Shown piece by piece: positions 10,702-21,951 of a stretch of 64,000 nucleotides of DNA. The DNA is from Perkinsus olseni (Eukaryota; Perkinsozoa; Perkinsida; Perkinsidae): assembly GCA_013115135.1 (NCBI GenBank), contig JABANP010000004.1, forward strand, positions 186,001-250,000, written 5' to 3'. Position numbers and translations under genes: made by a program. Numbering within the stretch: the first letter of the stretch is position 1; each line of letters begins with the position of its first letter. A model generated the notes under the pieces. It saw only the letters and a program-made list of their open reading frames with translations. It was not told where the DNA came from and did not search any database.

Positions 10702-11553
10702 ACATTGCAGTGCCATATGTAACTGCCACAGACTTTCTAGTTTATCTAACGCCCGCAACTTGTGTTTAGCGTAGTTCATACTAGACCAGGGCTTCTGGCT
10801 GAGATGGGCCATAATGCCTTCAAAGGAAATCGCTGAACATGTTGGATAATTCGCTGAGTTCATAGCTAGACACAAAAGCGCTGTCGACTGTCACACCACC
10901 GATACACAATTGTAATCCTCATAAACAATAAAACCACCCGCCAAGCCCCTACGATTACTGTTCACTTGCCTTGGCAGATTTGCCTTCGCCGCATCCTTTT
11001 CGCGAGTGTTTTAGCGTGGTCCTGGAGTCAATCATGGAGGGACAGAGTGTTACTAATTGTAGAATTGTGATTACTAATTGCAAATCACGGTGCCAAGCAC
11101 AGTCATTAGAATAGATATGAGCTCGCGCGACTTTCATGTCGAAGCTCTCACAGGCACGATAGTTGGAAGGAATGAGAAGTTCGTAAGACTTATCCAGTGC
11201 CTTGTGTTGAAATCATAACCAGTTTGTTTGGCAACTTTTCGCCCCTGCCCGCCGCTTCTCACAACCGAAGATTCCGCAGGCGATCTAGGTTGATACTCTG
11301 CATCAACCATCACTCCAGCTCAGATGCTCCACCCGCATCCCATCCCTCACAAGCACCGAGGATACCTCTCAGCGGGCATTAGTGAAGACGGTACGGCTCA
11401 GCGCATTGGCTCGTCAATTGTATGAACGGGTTTTCAACTTCTTGACATGCAGCGTAACTACTGAACACCACCATAGTAGCCCGAGGAAAAATGATAGGTG
11501 TTTAAAATCACACGCAGCAAACTTCCTGCCATCTCAGAGAACGGAAAGCGCCA
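10702..11553. other. Intergenic, no supported gene
   Basis: About 850 bp between the cyclophilin stop and the 3' end of the PDI gene. It contains short A/T-rich stretches (around 10920-10940) and no open frame with recognisable motifs. Confidence 0.5.
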
Positions 11554-13567
11554 TTACAGCTCCTGAAAACCAAAGGGAATACCTTGCCGTGAGGGAAGCA
11601 ATCATGAGCAAGGCGCTACTGTATCCTCCTCAGGCTCCGGCTGAGCATCTTTACCATCCCATGCAGTGACGCTGTGAAGCTTGGGAAGATTCTTAGGCAG
11701 TGGGTCGAGGGTTACCTGAAGATGATCTCCTGCGAGCAGACGAGAGAAGTACAACGACTGACCCTGCCAGCCATCAGGCCCGAGACGAAGGTTCTGATGT
11801 TGGCCTCATCGAAGCCCCCACGATGGATTCCGTAATGTCCTTTAGACAAGTGGACCGCCACCAAGGCCGGGTAACTACAGAACAACCGGATAGTGAAGAC
11901 GTGACTATTAGCGAGAGCTGCTTACCCGAACTGTAGTCGAAGGGCTTCCTCAAAATCAAATTGATCTCCCCCTTGTGACCAGTAGTAGTGGACGGGAATG
12001 CCAGGGTTAGCTAACACGAAAGTGTTACATCGACAGTAGCGAAGGGACAGTACCTTTCACGGCTGCATTGTATTCTTTGATGTAGGCGTTCCTCTCCTCA
12101 GCACCCGAGTCCAGAATGTGCGGTAAAAATGCGATAACACAAACGTGATCTGATCACCACAGAGGACCATCAGGCGACGAATAACGGAAAAGATGGTATC
12201 ACGAGTACTCACTTTTGCAGTTCTCCTCGAAATCTTCCTGGTTGAGTAATTGAGTGGCCTCCTTAGCATAGCTATAATACCTGCCCGAAGAGATCCGTCA
12301 CCGGCAGGAGGACAGGAAGCTACGCACTTCTCTGCGAACTGGACGAGGCTGCTGGTCTCTCTCTGTTCCTGGTAGTCAACAGCAAGGCCGTCGGACTTTT
12401 TGCCAGCGGGGAAGAGTTTAATCTGAGTAGTACGCATAGGATTGGGGCGGTGGAGGTGCCTAACGTACAGTGGGGAAGCCTTGAACTCCGAACCTCTGAG
12501 CCAAGGATTGCTCTTCAGTAGCATCGACCTGACAAGTGAACGTGAACGTCGTCAACGGGCCCGCGGTGCCCACCTTTCCGAACTTGACCCGACCCTTCAT
12601 TTGAGTAGCAGCTGCGGTCCAATGAGGAGCCAATGCCTTGCAGTGGCCGCACCAAGGGGCGTAGAACTCTGGGATGAGACGATGGTAGAGAGGAGACCTT
12701 CGATGACTTACCAACAAACCACACGGACTTGTCATCTTGCATGACCAACTTATCAAAGTTGCTACCAGTTAATACCTGCCATCACCAACATCATCAACAC
12801 TGACCTCTTCACCCTCGATGCCCTACAACAACATCATCCTCATTCCCTTCTGGCTGCGTATCGGCCTTCTTCGATTTACCACCGGTTTCCTTCTTAGCCT
12901 TCTTAGGCTTCGATTTACCAGCGAGGCGATCGTTGGCGACCTTCTTGGCCTATGCAATACAAGAAGATGATGATAAGAATGGTGGTGGTGGTGAGCGTCA
13001 CCTGCGAGATGGCGTACTTGACCAAGCCTTTAGCCTCCCTCGGGCCGCTGTAATCCACGGGCTTCGATTTGTCTTCTCCGAAAAACTTTACAGTGGGGAA
13101 CCCTGAGCAGAGATGCCGGGGATCGAACCCGCGTCCTTTATAGTTTTCGAAATACCTTGAACACCGTAGGGGCCCATCACTGACTGATCATTGACAGCTG
13201 CGAAGTTAACTATCCCAGCCATAGCAGTGGCGGCCTGAAAATGGACGAATACCCTCCGCGGGGGTAGAACTCAGGTCCTTTCGATTACCTTCTCATACTC
13301 TGGTGCAAACTGTTGGCAATGACCGCACCAATCTGCGTAGAATTCCACCACCCACAACTCGTTACCTGCGGGCACCGGTAAAACCCCAGCATGCAAAAAC
13401 AACAAAAACCCATAGTGGTGTCCACCTCCCTTACTACTCTGAACAACCGTCTTAGCAAAGGACTTTGCATCCAGGACTTGCACGAAGGAATCCTTCTTGC
13501 CGTACAGAGCGGCAGCCGAGCTCACATCGCTCAGCAAACCGATGATGAATAACAACAAGTATGCCAT
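11554..13567 (-). CDS. P5/PDIA6-like protein disulfide isomerase
   Basis: Fourteen or fifteen exons on the minus strand encode about 430 residues, the usual P5 length (about 440). The first exons are 13435-13567, 13289-13365, 13156-13234 and 13002-13102; later ones reach 11715-11620. The order is: signal peptide ([13 protein letters not shown]), thioredoxin domain 1 with [11 protein letters not shown], a Lys-rich linker, thioredoxin domain 2 with [15 protein letters not shown], then the P5-specific C-terminal domain ([36 protein letters not shown]). It oxidises and isomerises disulfides in the ER. The end has two readings. Read straight on, it ends APCS (stop at 11602). If a GTAGCG...TTTTCAG intron (11563-11619) is removed, it ends EEDTEL, close to a K/HDEL retrieval tail. 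I prefer the spliced form. Intron 13103-13155 carries a tRNA T-arm-like module. Confidence 0.9.
13103..13155 (-). other. Intron with tRNA 3'-half-like module (PDI gene)
   Basis: A 53-nt GT-AG intron whose interior reads AAAGGACGCGGGTTCGAT followed by CCCCGG. This is the variable loop/T-arm pattern of a tRNA with a perfect B-box (GGTTCGATCC), in the sense of the gene. No A-box or full cloverleaf fits in the intron, so it is not a functional tRNA gene. Confidence 0.7.
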
Positions 13568-13818
13568 GTAAAAACAAGGGTAAAACTACACTTAGATACA
13601 TTGACTGGCGATGCTGGGTGATACGCAGAGCTAGAGGTGTCAGAAAATGTAAGAGAATGGTCCTTGCCAGTAGAAGGATTGTTGGCAGTTGGTCGTCAGT
13701 CTTGCTGCTACTCGTCCTCCTCAGGCCGATGGTGGTCACTACAATGATCACTTCATTTCCTTTCCTTTGTACCTGAACATCGCAACCTCCTGTTATGAAG
13801 GTGAGTTACTGATTATTA

Positions 13819-14671
13819 TTACGACTTCTTCCCGTGGGACCAGGGCACATATCGATGCTTTATCATATGCTAAGAGGAACACTCAGGGCCAGTAGGAGCG
13901 AGGGGATGGTGACGCTACCTTGATCTGCTGCTTCATGGTGAGAGTAAAGAGCATTATGAAGTACACCAGTAGGATGGGCCAGAACACAGGCAAGTCGAAG
14001 AAGGGGAAGAACTGAAGGAAAGAGCGTCCAAGGGGTGGTGGGTTGGAGGGATGGCTACCGTCATAATGATGGAGATTAACGTCGCCTGCATTGCTCTCTT
14101 CCAAAATACAAACTCTGGCAACCTACGCTGGAACGGCCTGAATTCGTCCGAGTCCCTGAAATCAGATACCGCAACTTGACCTGTTTCGTATCTTGCACGG
14201 TCGACCCAAAGATATGCTTTACCGTGTTGGCAGGACTGGTGCATTGCTATCCTCATCCACTTGCGGCGATATGAAGCCTATGAACAAGTTGAGAAGGTAG
14301 ATAGACCAACCATAGGTGATGATGTAAAAACCTGATGTCATAGTAATACCAATAGCACCGAAGACAGTAGCGGCTACTATCACCCTGCAGGAAGTAAACT
14401 CTGATACCGTATATAGCACAAGCGATGAAGAACGCCAGCCAACGACTCTTCGTCCAAATGGTGGTCTTCTCGAGGTAGTAGGTGTACCTTAACGGATGGT
14501 AAGGTACAATGGTCGAGGTGGGTGTGGTCACATTCGAGAGATCCCTCGTGCCAGCCTGACGGGGTACGAAGGCTGCACTATTTGGCTGGCGCCGCCTCCT
14601 GATGCTTGGGGTTTACTTGACGATGACGAGGAGGACGACATAACACCGTCTAAGGCAGTAGGCTCCATCAT
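13819..14671 (-). CDS. RER1: RER1-like ER retrieval receptor
   Basis: Six exons (14532-14671, 14384-14487, 14223-14331, 14059-14155, 13919-14011, 13819-13869) join in phase to 197 residues, the normal RER1 length. Landmarks in order are [64 protein letters not shown] and the C-terminal [19 protein letters not shown]1 is a four-span Golgi/ER membrane protein that returns ER membrane proteins from the cis-Golgi. Introns are 44-67 nt. A pyrimidine-rich CCAG lies about 65 nt upstream of the ATG and could be a leader-splice acceptor. The PDI gene follows on the same strand 250 bp downstream. Confidence 0.95.
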
Positions 14672-14755
14672 GGTGTGGAAATAATTACACGAAGGAGGAG
14701 AAGAGAACTAGTATCTTATAGTACACCTGGCAAGATACAAAATAGGTCAATCGAC

Positions 14756-15828
14756 TCACCAGACCTTAATTGTAGTCTTGAATACAGCACGTGAACAACA
14801 GCGCGGAAAAAAATTCTCGCGCGCCACGAAATCCAAGCCTTGCTCCTCCCCCCGCCGGATCATTGCTGCGTAGTCGTCAACGATGTCCAAGGAAGTGGTG
14901 AGAGTTTTGGTGGCCTCGACTAATCCAGTGAAGATAGAGGCTGCCCGGATGGGGATAGAACCCTTCATAAAAGGAAGGGAGTGAGTGAGGTCCTTGACGG
15001 CCTGAAGCAGTCTGGTGCAGGTTAGTAGTGTCGGGGGAAGCCACCGACAGTGGGGTTGCTGACCAGCCCTACGGCGATGCGGAGACTTTACGGTAGGGGC
15101 GCAGGGGGTATTCAATAAACCGATTTTGGAACCGCATTTTACGTGTAAAAATCTATTCTGGGTTCCAGAATCAGTCTGTTGGACGGGGGGAAGGGCCTAT
15201 GATCTCTCTCAGGGGGGCGAGGAATAGACTGGCTGCCTTGTGTCGTGGAACCAAGCAGGCTGAGTTTTACGTAGCCTTCGAAGGTGGGGTTTTCAAGACA
15301 GAAGATGGCCGGTTGTGAGTTGGTAATGGAGTGGTATTGATGGCAATTATCAATGTCAGACATGTCGCTGCCTGGGTATGTGTATCAATGCATGGTGATG
15401 ACTACGTATCGGAGGCAAGGACCGCTACCTTCCAGGTAGGAGGGTCGTTGTTAACGGCCATCCCGTCTTCTATCGAGGCACGGGCGTATAAGCACCATAA
15501 TGAAGTAACCCTTCCCACAACGATTGGAAAAGAAGCGGATATGTAGACTAACGGTCACGGACCAATGGGCTAGTCTATGCATTACTATCACGCTCGCCAT
15601 TGGGAGGGTAGTAGTGCTGTGCTGGACAGGTCCCACCTGCCGTACAGAAGTTGATGGAAGTAGAGGGCCTCGAGTTGGGTCATGCTGATGATAAGATCTT
15701 CGGACGGTGAGAAGCAACCAACAGCGTGATGGTGATGGAATGCTCTCAGTGTGGAGTCTGGTCGATCGGAAGGGACCGTGGGCATCCTCACAGCTGGTCG
15801 CCTGTGCCGAGACCGGTACTACGCTCAT
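14756..15828 (-). CDS. Unidentified intron-containing gene
   Basis: Several coding-like segments on the minus strand alternate with GT-AG gaps: a segment containing EDLIISMTQLEALYFHQLL (about 15600-15700), one containing ARASIEDGMAVNNDPPTWK (about 15445-15500), one containing ENPTFEGYVKLSLLGS (about 15230-15300), and a terminal helical segment with TGLVEATKTLTTSLDIVDD (14760-15000) ending in TGA at 14756. The start and exon borders are not resolved and I recognise no family. The last segment looks like an amphipathic helix or coiled coil. Transcription would run toward RER1. Confidence 0.35.
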
Positions 15829-16030
15829 GCCATGGAGTTAGCTATGATACCCTTCATCAACGCCAACTTGTACTCTCTTCCCTGTCGCGTTCTCCTGGAC
15901 AGTACGTTTTAGGTGGGGACTGTCAGCATCGTCGAAGGTGATCTCTCATAACCATGCATTGTGAAAGTTTCTTTTGAATTCAATATGTCTTTTGCTTGCA
16001 GTATTTTTGAGGGTGAAAGGAGCGCAAATG

Positions 16031-16069
16031 GTGTTCCGTGAGGATCGAACCCGGGACCTCCCTCCGCAG
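16031..16069 (-). other. tRNA T-arm-like module before an acceptor site
   Basis: Read on the minus strand it gives GGTCCCGGGTTCGATCC, a B-box in T-arm context. On the plus strand it ends CCTCCGCAG, nine bases before the ATG of the next gene, so it lies in the 5' leader or in the sequence in front of a (trans-)splice acceptor. Confidence 0.55.
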
Positions 16070-16078
16070 TTCTATTTC

Positions 16079-17223
16079 ATGTCGGCTGTTCACAAAGGAA
16101 AGAAGGCGGTCCAGGCGAACGGCCAACTTCGGTTTTCCGCGAAACATATGGTCACGGGAGCCCTGGTCGAGGCAGTAAGCTACCACTGATGGTCCTCTGA
16201 TGGTGATGGTCGTTCTCAGTGTGTCGATCCACGATGGGACTTCACGGTCGCCGCCGTACTGGGTAGACTGGCAGCAGCACGTGAGAAGGATGGTCCGGAG
16301 TCTCCTAAGCTGGCCTCTATTTATATGGCCATGCTACAACTTGTGCCACCGTCCAGTCGAAGTGCCCTCAGTTGTGAGGCAGTACAGCGAGAGTTATCAA
16401 AGGAGTGGTATCATAATAACATCCGGGAGTGCATAAAGACATCAGCGACCAAGCTTATCAGCGCGTGGAAGCTCGGCCCGGTGCCGTCCAGTACGACGAA
16501 CGATGTACGGACGAAGGTGTATCGTTGAATGATGGTTTTACCGTTTTTAGTTCAGAAAAGTCTTCGTACCACTCCTGCTGCCGCGAGGCTGGTCATCGGT
16601 GTGCCGGATTTACTGTGGCTGTCTGACGCCGCTGAGCAGTACCTCTACGACGAGTATGGGGCTGATACCGGTGATTACCGAATGAATCTGAAGAAAATAG
16701 TGGACCCCTTGAAGCATTTGGTAGAGAACCCAGAGAGCGTTTACCCGATCACGCGAGAGAAGGTTGGAAGGGTGGTGTACGTGATTCGATAACACCGGTG
16801 TTTTGCGCAGATCATAGATGTGGCCGGTGACCGTAGCGATGCCAAAACCCGTGAATTTTTACAAGAAGTTGGAAGCTCGGTGGACACTCGCAAGAGAGAG
16901 CGAGAACACGAGGAGACCATCAGAGAGGCCAAACAGGTTGGTTGTTGATCGCGCAGGGGGAGCTGGATCTTTGCTTCCTCAGCTGCGGGCTGCATTGGAC
17001 GCACGCTACAATCACATCGGAGGAGAGCATGATGTGTGTCCAAGCTGTGGGGTGGCTGGTCAAATCCGATTCAGGTTTCTGGAGGTAGTACTAGTAGTAG
17101 TGGTAGTTCTGTGGTGGTGATGTTGTTATGCAGGGGTATGGTCAATCAGACTGCCGTAAGAACGAGGTCTGGGGCGCATCAACTGAAATGCATGCAACTG
17201 GCCTGAGGAAGGAGGCTAAGTAG
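16079..17223 (+). CDS. Possible TFIIS-like zinc protein
   Basis: Six exons (16079-16174, 16220-16516, 16556-16774, 16811-16936, 16983-17084, 17134-17223) keep one frame of 309 residues with introns of 36-49 nt. About residues 140-190 (AEQYLYDEYG...YRMNLKKIVDPL) resemble the central helical domain of TFIIS. Near residue 260, EHDVCPSCG starts a zinc-ribbon-like end followed by YGQSDCRKNEVWGA. A true TFIIS ribbon has a second Cys pair and a catalytic Asp-Glu; here the second CxxC is missing. The length matches TFIIS (about 300). If not TFIIS-related, it is an uncharacterised zinc protein. The exon 3 donor (16775) is the least certain border. Confidence 0.4.
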
Positions 17224-18066
17224 TCTGCCCACCACCGCTAATATCGGATGTTGTTGTACCGCTTCTATGATCACGACTGTTCCAATTCTACCCTCGTCAC
17301 TTGTCGTCTTGAAATCCACTCAAGTTCAGCATCAGTTCTGTCCACATCGACTCTCGCTACTGCCGTTCTGGACCGGGATTTCGGTGTACCCGTGGGCTAC
17401 GGGCCGTGCCACGAAAACCCGAGGCCATTTCCTCACCTATTTCTGTTTCACTGGTGCCCTTAAAAAAGAGGATTGGGCGAATTAGCCGTTCGTCCAATGG
17501 GTACTTATTCTGGCAAAAGACACCATCGAGGCTCTTCAAGAGTCGACGATCACGAACTGATAATTGGCCATAACGAGGAATGGTCGACGACTGAGGGAGA
17601 AGCCACCTGTCATGGGGCAACCGCACCCACTGGCTACTTGTCTAACTACTCCCGTGGGACTGCGTACGATGTCGACTCAAATTCTCATTAAAGACGGGAA
17701 GCACTCATATGACAGTTTATATACATGCATGTAAATGCTTGTGTGCTTCTGTTGTTCGAGAATGGCAAAGGAAGTCGATACAAAGTAGCCAATAATACAC
17801 CGATCGAGACATTCAGAAACCGGTCACCTGAGATTGCCGACGAATGCTGACCTTTTCAGGTGCGGCAACTGCGATAATGTCTGGACCTTTGACGATTGAC
17901 TTTTACTTGTTTCTTTGTAGTGTCATGTTGGGTTGAAGCATAATCGATCACTGGGGCGCGCGCTAGTGTTCTGCGCAGTGATCATGCTGTTGAGACAGTC
18001 TCGGGCTAGAAGTAGGCTGTCGTTTAGGTTTTTGTGGTTGTCCACCACCTCCTCCTTTTTCGCAGT
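17224..18066. other. Intergenic, no supported gene
   Basis: About 840 bp. Open frames of 60-90 codons on both strands (for example 17357-17626 minus, 17473-17691 plus) overlap each other and lack motifs. A pyrimidine-rich stretch ending TTTTTCGCAG (18050-18065) stands directly before the first pyruvate kinase ATG and looks like a splice acceptor. Confidence 0.4.
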
Positions 18067-19842
18067 ATGTCGACCCACGGATACACCGGACGTTTCATCA
18101 AAGACCACTGTGTCTACGGCCAGGCGTCTATAGTGCTGTCTGATGATATGGCAGCACTATCGAAGTGGAGTTCTAATGCTACTGATACCTTCTCGAGGAA
18201 GACCAAGATCATCTGCACTATGGGCCCATCATGCTGGGATGTTGATACTTTGGTTAAGATGATTGATCAGGGCATGAACGTGGCGAGGTAATAGTAAACT
18301 GTAGGTGAGAGTGAGGAGATTTTTTTCTGTCAGACTCAATTTTTCCCACGGTGATTTCGAAGCTCATGGGGCTACGGTTCAGCGTATCAGAGAAGCGTTG
18401 AAGCAGCGTCCTGGCAAGCATGTGGCGATACTCCTCGACACTAAGGGACCGGAAATTAGAACTGGTTTTTTTAAAGAAGAAGGTGGCAAGGTTAAATTAG
18501 AGGCTGGTCAGGAGCTCGTTCTGACCACCGACTACGATTTCAAGGGCGACTCTACCAAGATCGCCTGCAGCTATGCAAAGCTCCCCCAGAGTGTCAAGCC
18601 TGGCTCTACCATCCTCATGGCCGATGGAACTGTCAGTCTGGAAGTGATCGAATGCCTTGAGGACAGTGTGAGGACGCGTGTTATGAACAATGCTACTATT
18701 GGTGAACGTAAAAATATGAACCTCCCCGGGGTCAGAGTGGACCTGCCGTGTATCAGCGAGAAGGACAAGAATGATATCCTTAATTTTGGCATTCCTCAAG
18801 GAGTTAAGTTCATTGCAGCATCCTTCGTCCAAGATGGTGATGATGTAATAACAACAGGTGCTTGGGTGCTGCTGATTAGTATCGTTTGTTCTGGTAGGTC
18901 AGAGGCCTCCGCAAGCTGCTCGGACCGAGAGGGCGTCACATCAAGATCATCTCTAAAATCGAGAATGAGTCTGGCATGAAGCATTTCGATGATATCCTCG
19001 CAGCTTCCGATGGCATCATGATCGCTCGTGGTGATCTCGGGATGGAGATCCCTCCCGAGAAGGTCTTCCTCGCCCAGAAGATGATGACTGGGCGATGCAA
19101 CCTGATGGGCAAGCCCGTCATCACCGCCACCCAGATGCTCGAGTCTATGATCACGAATCCTAGACCTACTCGTGCTGAGGCCAGTGACGTCGCCAACGCT
19201 GTCCTTGACGGTACTGATGCTGTGATGCTCTCCGGTGAGTCGGCTGGCGGTGCATTCCCGGTTCAAGCGGTATCTATCATGAGGAGGATCTGTGAGGAGG
19301 CGGAGTCTTCTATCGACTATGATACCCTCTTCCAGAGAATTCGAGAGACTGTCATGAATCAGAACGATGGTGTAAGCAGCGACGGTAGCATGGGTAATTG
19401 GCAAGTGTTGTTGTGTCAGGGCCTAGCGATACCAGAGGCTGTATGCTCCTCTGCGGTGAAGGCTTGTATTGAATGTAACGCCACGCTCATCGTTGCCCTC
19501 ACTGAAACGGTAATGATGTTATCCGCGGTGGTCTGGGTGATTATCATTCTTCGTTTTTGTCAGGGCGCTACGGCCAAGTTACTGTCCAAGTATCGACCAT
19601 CTCCGCCAATCCTTGCCCTGTCGGCGTCGGAGTCCACTATTAAGCACTTACAGTTATACAGGGGGATAGTAGCCCTACAGGTGCCGTCCTTCCAGGGTAC
19701 TGATCACGTCATAAGAAATGCCCTTGAACACGCCAAACAGATGGGGCTCTGTTCCGTGGGTGATAAGATCGTCGCTGTGCACGGCGTTAAGGAGGAGGTC
19801 AGTGGGTCTAGCAATCTGATGAAGGTTCTCGAGGTGGACTAA
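18067..19842 (+). CDS. Pyruvate kinase 1 (intron-containing copy)
   Basis: Five exons (18067-18287, 18334-18844, 18898-19371, 19420-19509, 19564-19842) with introns of 46-54 nt give about 524 residues. It converts phosphoenolpyruvate and ADP to pyruvate and ATP in glycolysis. Visible landmarks are KIICTMGPSCWDVDTL, LLDTKGPEIRTGFF (substrate/metal site), MIARGDLGMEIPPEKVFLAQ (active-site segment), GKPVITATQMLESM and NPRPTRAEASDVANAVLDGT. All are intact. It is the most divergent member of a six-gene tandem array and the only one with introns. Its stretch around 18200-18287 is almost identical in DNA to copies 2, 5 and 6, a sign of gene conversion. Confidence 0.95.
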
Positions 19843-20325
19843 CTACTACTATCATAATCGTTATGCACTTTTTTCTAATATGAACAGCGAGTAGTGTGAC
19901 GGTGCCTCATCGTCGTCATCACTGCTGCTGTTGTTGCTGTTAACTCATCATCCATCGTGCGGTGGTCTAACTTACTCGTCATAGCAACAACAACAAACCT
20001 CTGATAATTTGATTATCAATGCTGCTGCTGCCGAGTACTTGTTGTTGTTGCGTTGCTGCTGCTGTCTCGGCTCCCCAAACATCCCTCTCAATGATTATGT
20101 TGGTCGTAGAAGTCATCGTTAGGAAAGGTGCCGTCTACTACTTAAAGTAGTCTACTTTGTCGTATCGAGGGAGAGCCTTGCGATAGCGTATAGCATCTCC
20201 TTCAGTCGGTGTCTGTATGGTAGCTTCTAGGGGTCAGCATGATGATGCCGTCATGGGAGATTTCTTCCACTTCAGAGGGGAATGGCTTCAGATTCATTTT
20301 CAATCATTCATCAGGACTCTCGAAG
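19843..20325. other. Spacer with CTG/TTG simple repeats
   Basis: The interval between pyruvate kinase 1 and 2 holds imperfect GCTGCTGTTGTTGCTG-type runs (19920-20070) and no gene. TTTTCAATCATTCATCAG ends about 12 nt before the preferred ATG of copy 2, consistent with a leader acceptor. Confidence 0.5.
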
Positions 20326-21951
20326 ATGGCCGGTGCTGCTGTTGCTGCTGCCTCCGCCGTTATTGACACCCCTGTAGCTGATCATGGCTTCACGGGGCGG
20401 TATACAGAGGGGAGTCGAGCACTTGGTCAGGCCGATCTTGCTGTTGCCGATGACTTGGCTGAGTTGTCCGTGTGGAGTGAGAACTGCTACTCTCCAGACT
20501 CTCTAACGAGGAAGACCAAGCTCATCTGCACTATGGGCCCATCGTGTTGGGATGTTGATACTTTGGTTAAGATGATTGATCAGGGCATGAACGTGGCGAG
20601 GTTCAACTTCTCCCATGGTGACTTCGATACTCATAGTCGGACTTTGAGGAATCTGAGGGATGCACTCAGGGAGCGGCCAAACAGGGACGTCTCCATTCTA
20701 CTCGATACCAAGGGACCTGAGATCCGTTCGGGTTTCTTCGCCGCTGGTGGCAAGGTCGAGCTCGAGGCCGGTCAGGATTTGATCCTCACCACTGATTACT
20801 CCTTCAAGGGTGATGCCCACAAGATTGCCTGCACCTACGACAAGCTCCCCCAGAGTGTCAAGCCCGGCTCTATCATCCTCATGGCTGATGGTACGGTTAA
20901 CCTGCAGGTCGTTGAGTGCTACGAGGACAGCGTCAAGACTCGTGTCTTGAACCACGCTATCATCGGTGAGCGTAAGAACATGAACCTCCCCGGCGTCAGA
21001 GTTGACCTTCCCTGCATCGGTGAGAAGGAGGCCAACGATATCCTCAACTGGGGCCTTCCCAACGGCATCAACTTCATCGCTGTCTCCTTCGTCCAGCACG
21101 GTGATGATATTCGTGGACTGCGGAAGATTTTGGGGAGTCGTGGTCGTAATGTTCAGATCATCTCCAAGGTCGAGAGCACTGAGGGTCTCAGGAACTTCGA
21201 TGATATCCTCGAGGCTTCCGATGCCATCATGATCGCTCGTGGTGATCTCGGTATGGAGATGCCCCCTGAGAAGGTCTTCCTCGCCCAGAAGATGATGACT
21301 GCCCGCTGCAACCTCGCTGGCAAGCCCGTCATCACCGCCACCCAGATGCTCGAGTCCATGATCGAGAACCCCAGGCCCACTCGTGCCGAGGTCAGTGATG
21401 TCGCCAACGCCGTTCTCGACGGTACCGATGGTGTCATGCTCTCCGGTGAGACCGCTGGTGGTAAGTTCCCCGTGAGTTCAGTCCACATTCAACGATCTAT
21501 TTGTGAGGTAGCCGAGCATTCAATCGACTATGATGGCCTTTACTCTCGCATTCGACAGGCTGTTATGAATGCTAATCCTGAGGGTCTGTGTACCTCAGAG
21601 GCAGTATGCGCATCGGCTGTAAAGACAGCTATAGAATGCGATGCCTCTATCATCGTCGCTCTCACTGAGACCGGTAACACTGCACGCCTTTTGGCTAAGT
21701 ACAGGCCATCACAACAGATTTTGGCCCTATCTGCGTTCGAGTCGACTGTGAAGCACTTAGCTCTCTCAAGGGGCGTCATGGCCCTGCAAGTGCCTTCCTT
21801 TCAAGGATCTGATCATATCCTTCATAATGCCCTCGCCCACGCTAAGCAAATGGGGATGTGCCGAGTTGGTGATAAAGTTGTTGCCGTCCATGGCATGCAA
21901 GAGTCTACCCCTGGTGCTAGCAACCAGATTAAGGTTCTCGTTGTGGAGTGA
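20326..21951 (+). CDS. Pyruvate kinase 2
   Basis: An intronless frame of about 541 residues if it starts at the MAGAAVAAA methionine. An in-frame ATG upstream at 20239 would add 29 residues, but an acceptor-like CAG lies between the two, so the inner start is preferred. All family motifs are present: CTMGPSCWDVDTL, LLDTKGPEIRSGFF, MIARGDLGMEMPPEKV, PVITATQMLESM. The N-terminus has an Ala-rich extension lacking in copies 3-6. The segment from about residue 75 to 345 is almost identical to copy 6, and its second half to copies 3 and 4. The last third diverges. Codon use is strongly biased (GAG, AAG, CTC, ATC), as in highly expressed genes. Confidence 0.95.
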   Translation: MAGAAVAAASAVIDTPVADHGFTGRYTEGSRALGQADLAVADDLAELSVWSENCYSPDSLTRKTKLICTMGPSCWDVDTLVKMIDQGMNVARFNFSHGDFDTHSRTLRNLRDALRERPNRDVSILLDTKGPEIRSGFFAAGGKVELEAGQDLILTTDYSFKGDAHKIACTYDKLPQSVKPGSIILMADGTVNLQVVECYEDSVKTRVLNHAIIGERKNMNLPGVRVDLPCIGEKEANDILNWGLPNGINFIAVSFVQHGDDIRGLRKILGSRGRNVQIISKVESTEGLRNFDDILEASDAIMIARGDLGMEMPPEKVFLAQKMMTARCNLAGKPVITATQMLESMIENPRPTRAEVSDVANAVLDGTDGVMLSGETAGGKFPVSSVHIQRSICEVAEHSIDYDGLYSRIRQAVMNANPEGLCTSEAVCASAVKTAIECDASIIVALTETGNTARLLAKYRPSQQILALSAFESTVKHLALSRGVMALQVPSFQGSDHILHNALAHAKQMGMCRVGDKVVAVHGMQESTPGASNQIKVLVVE

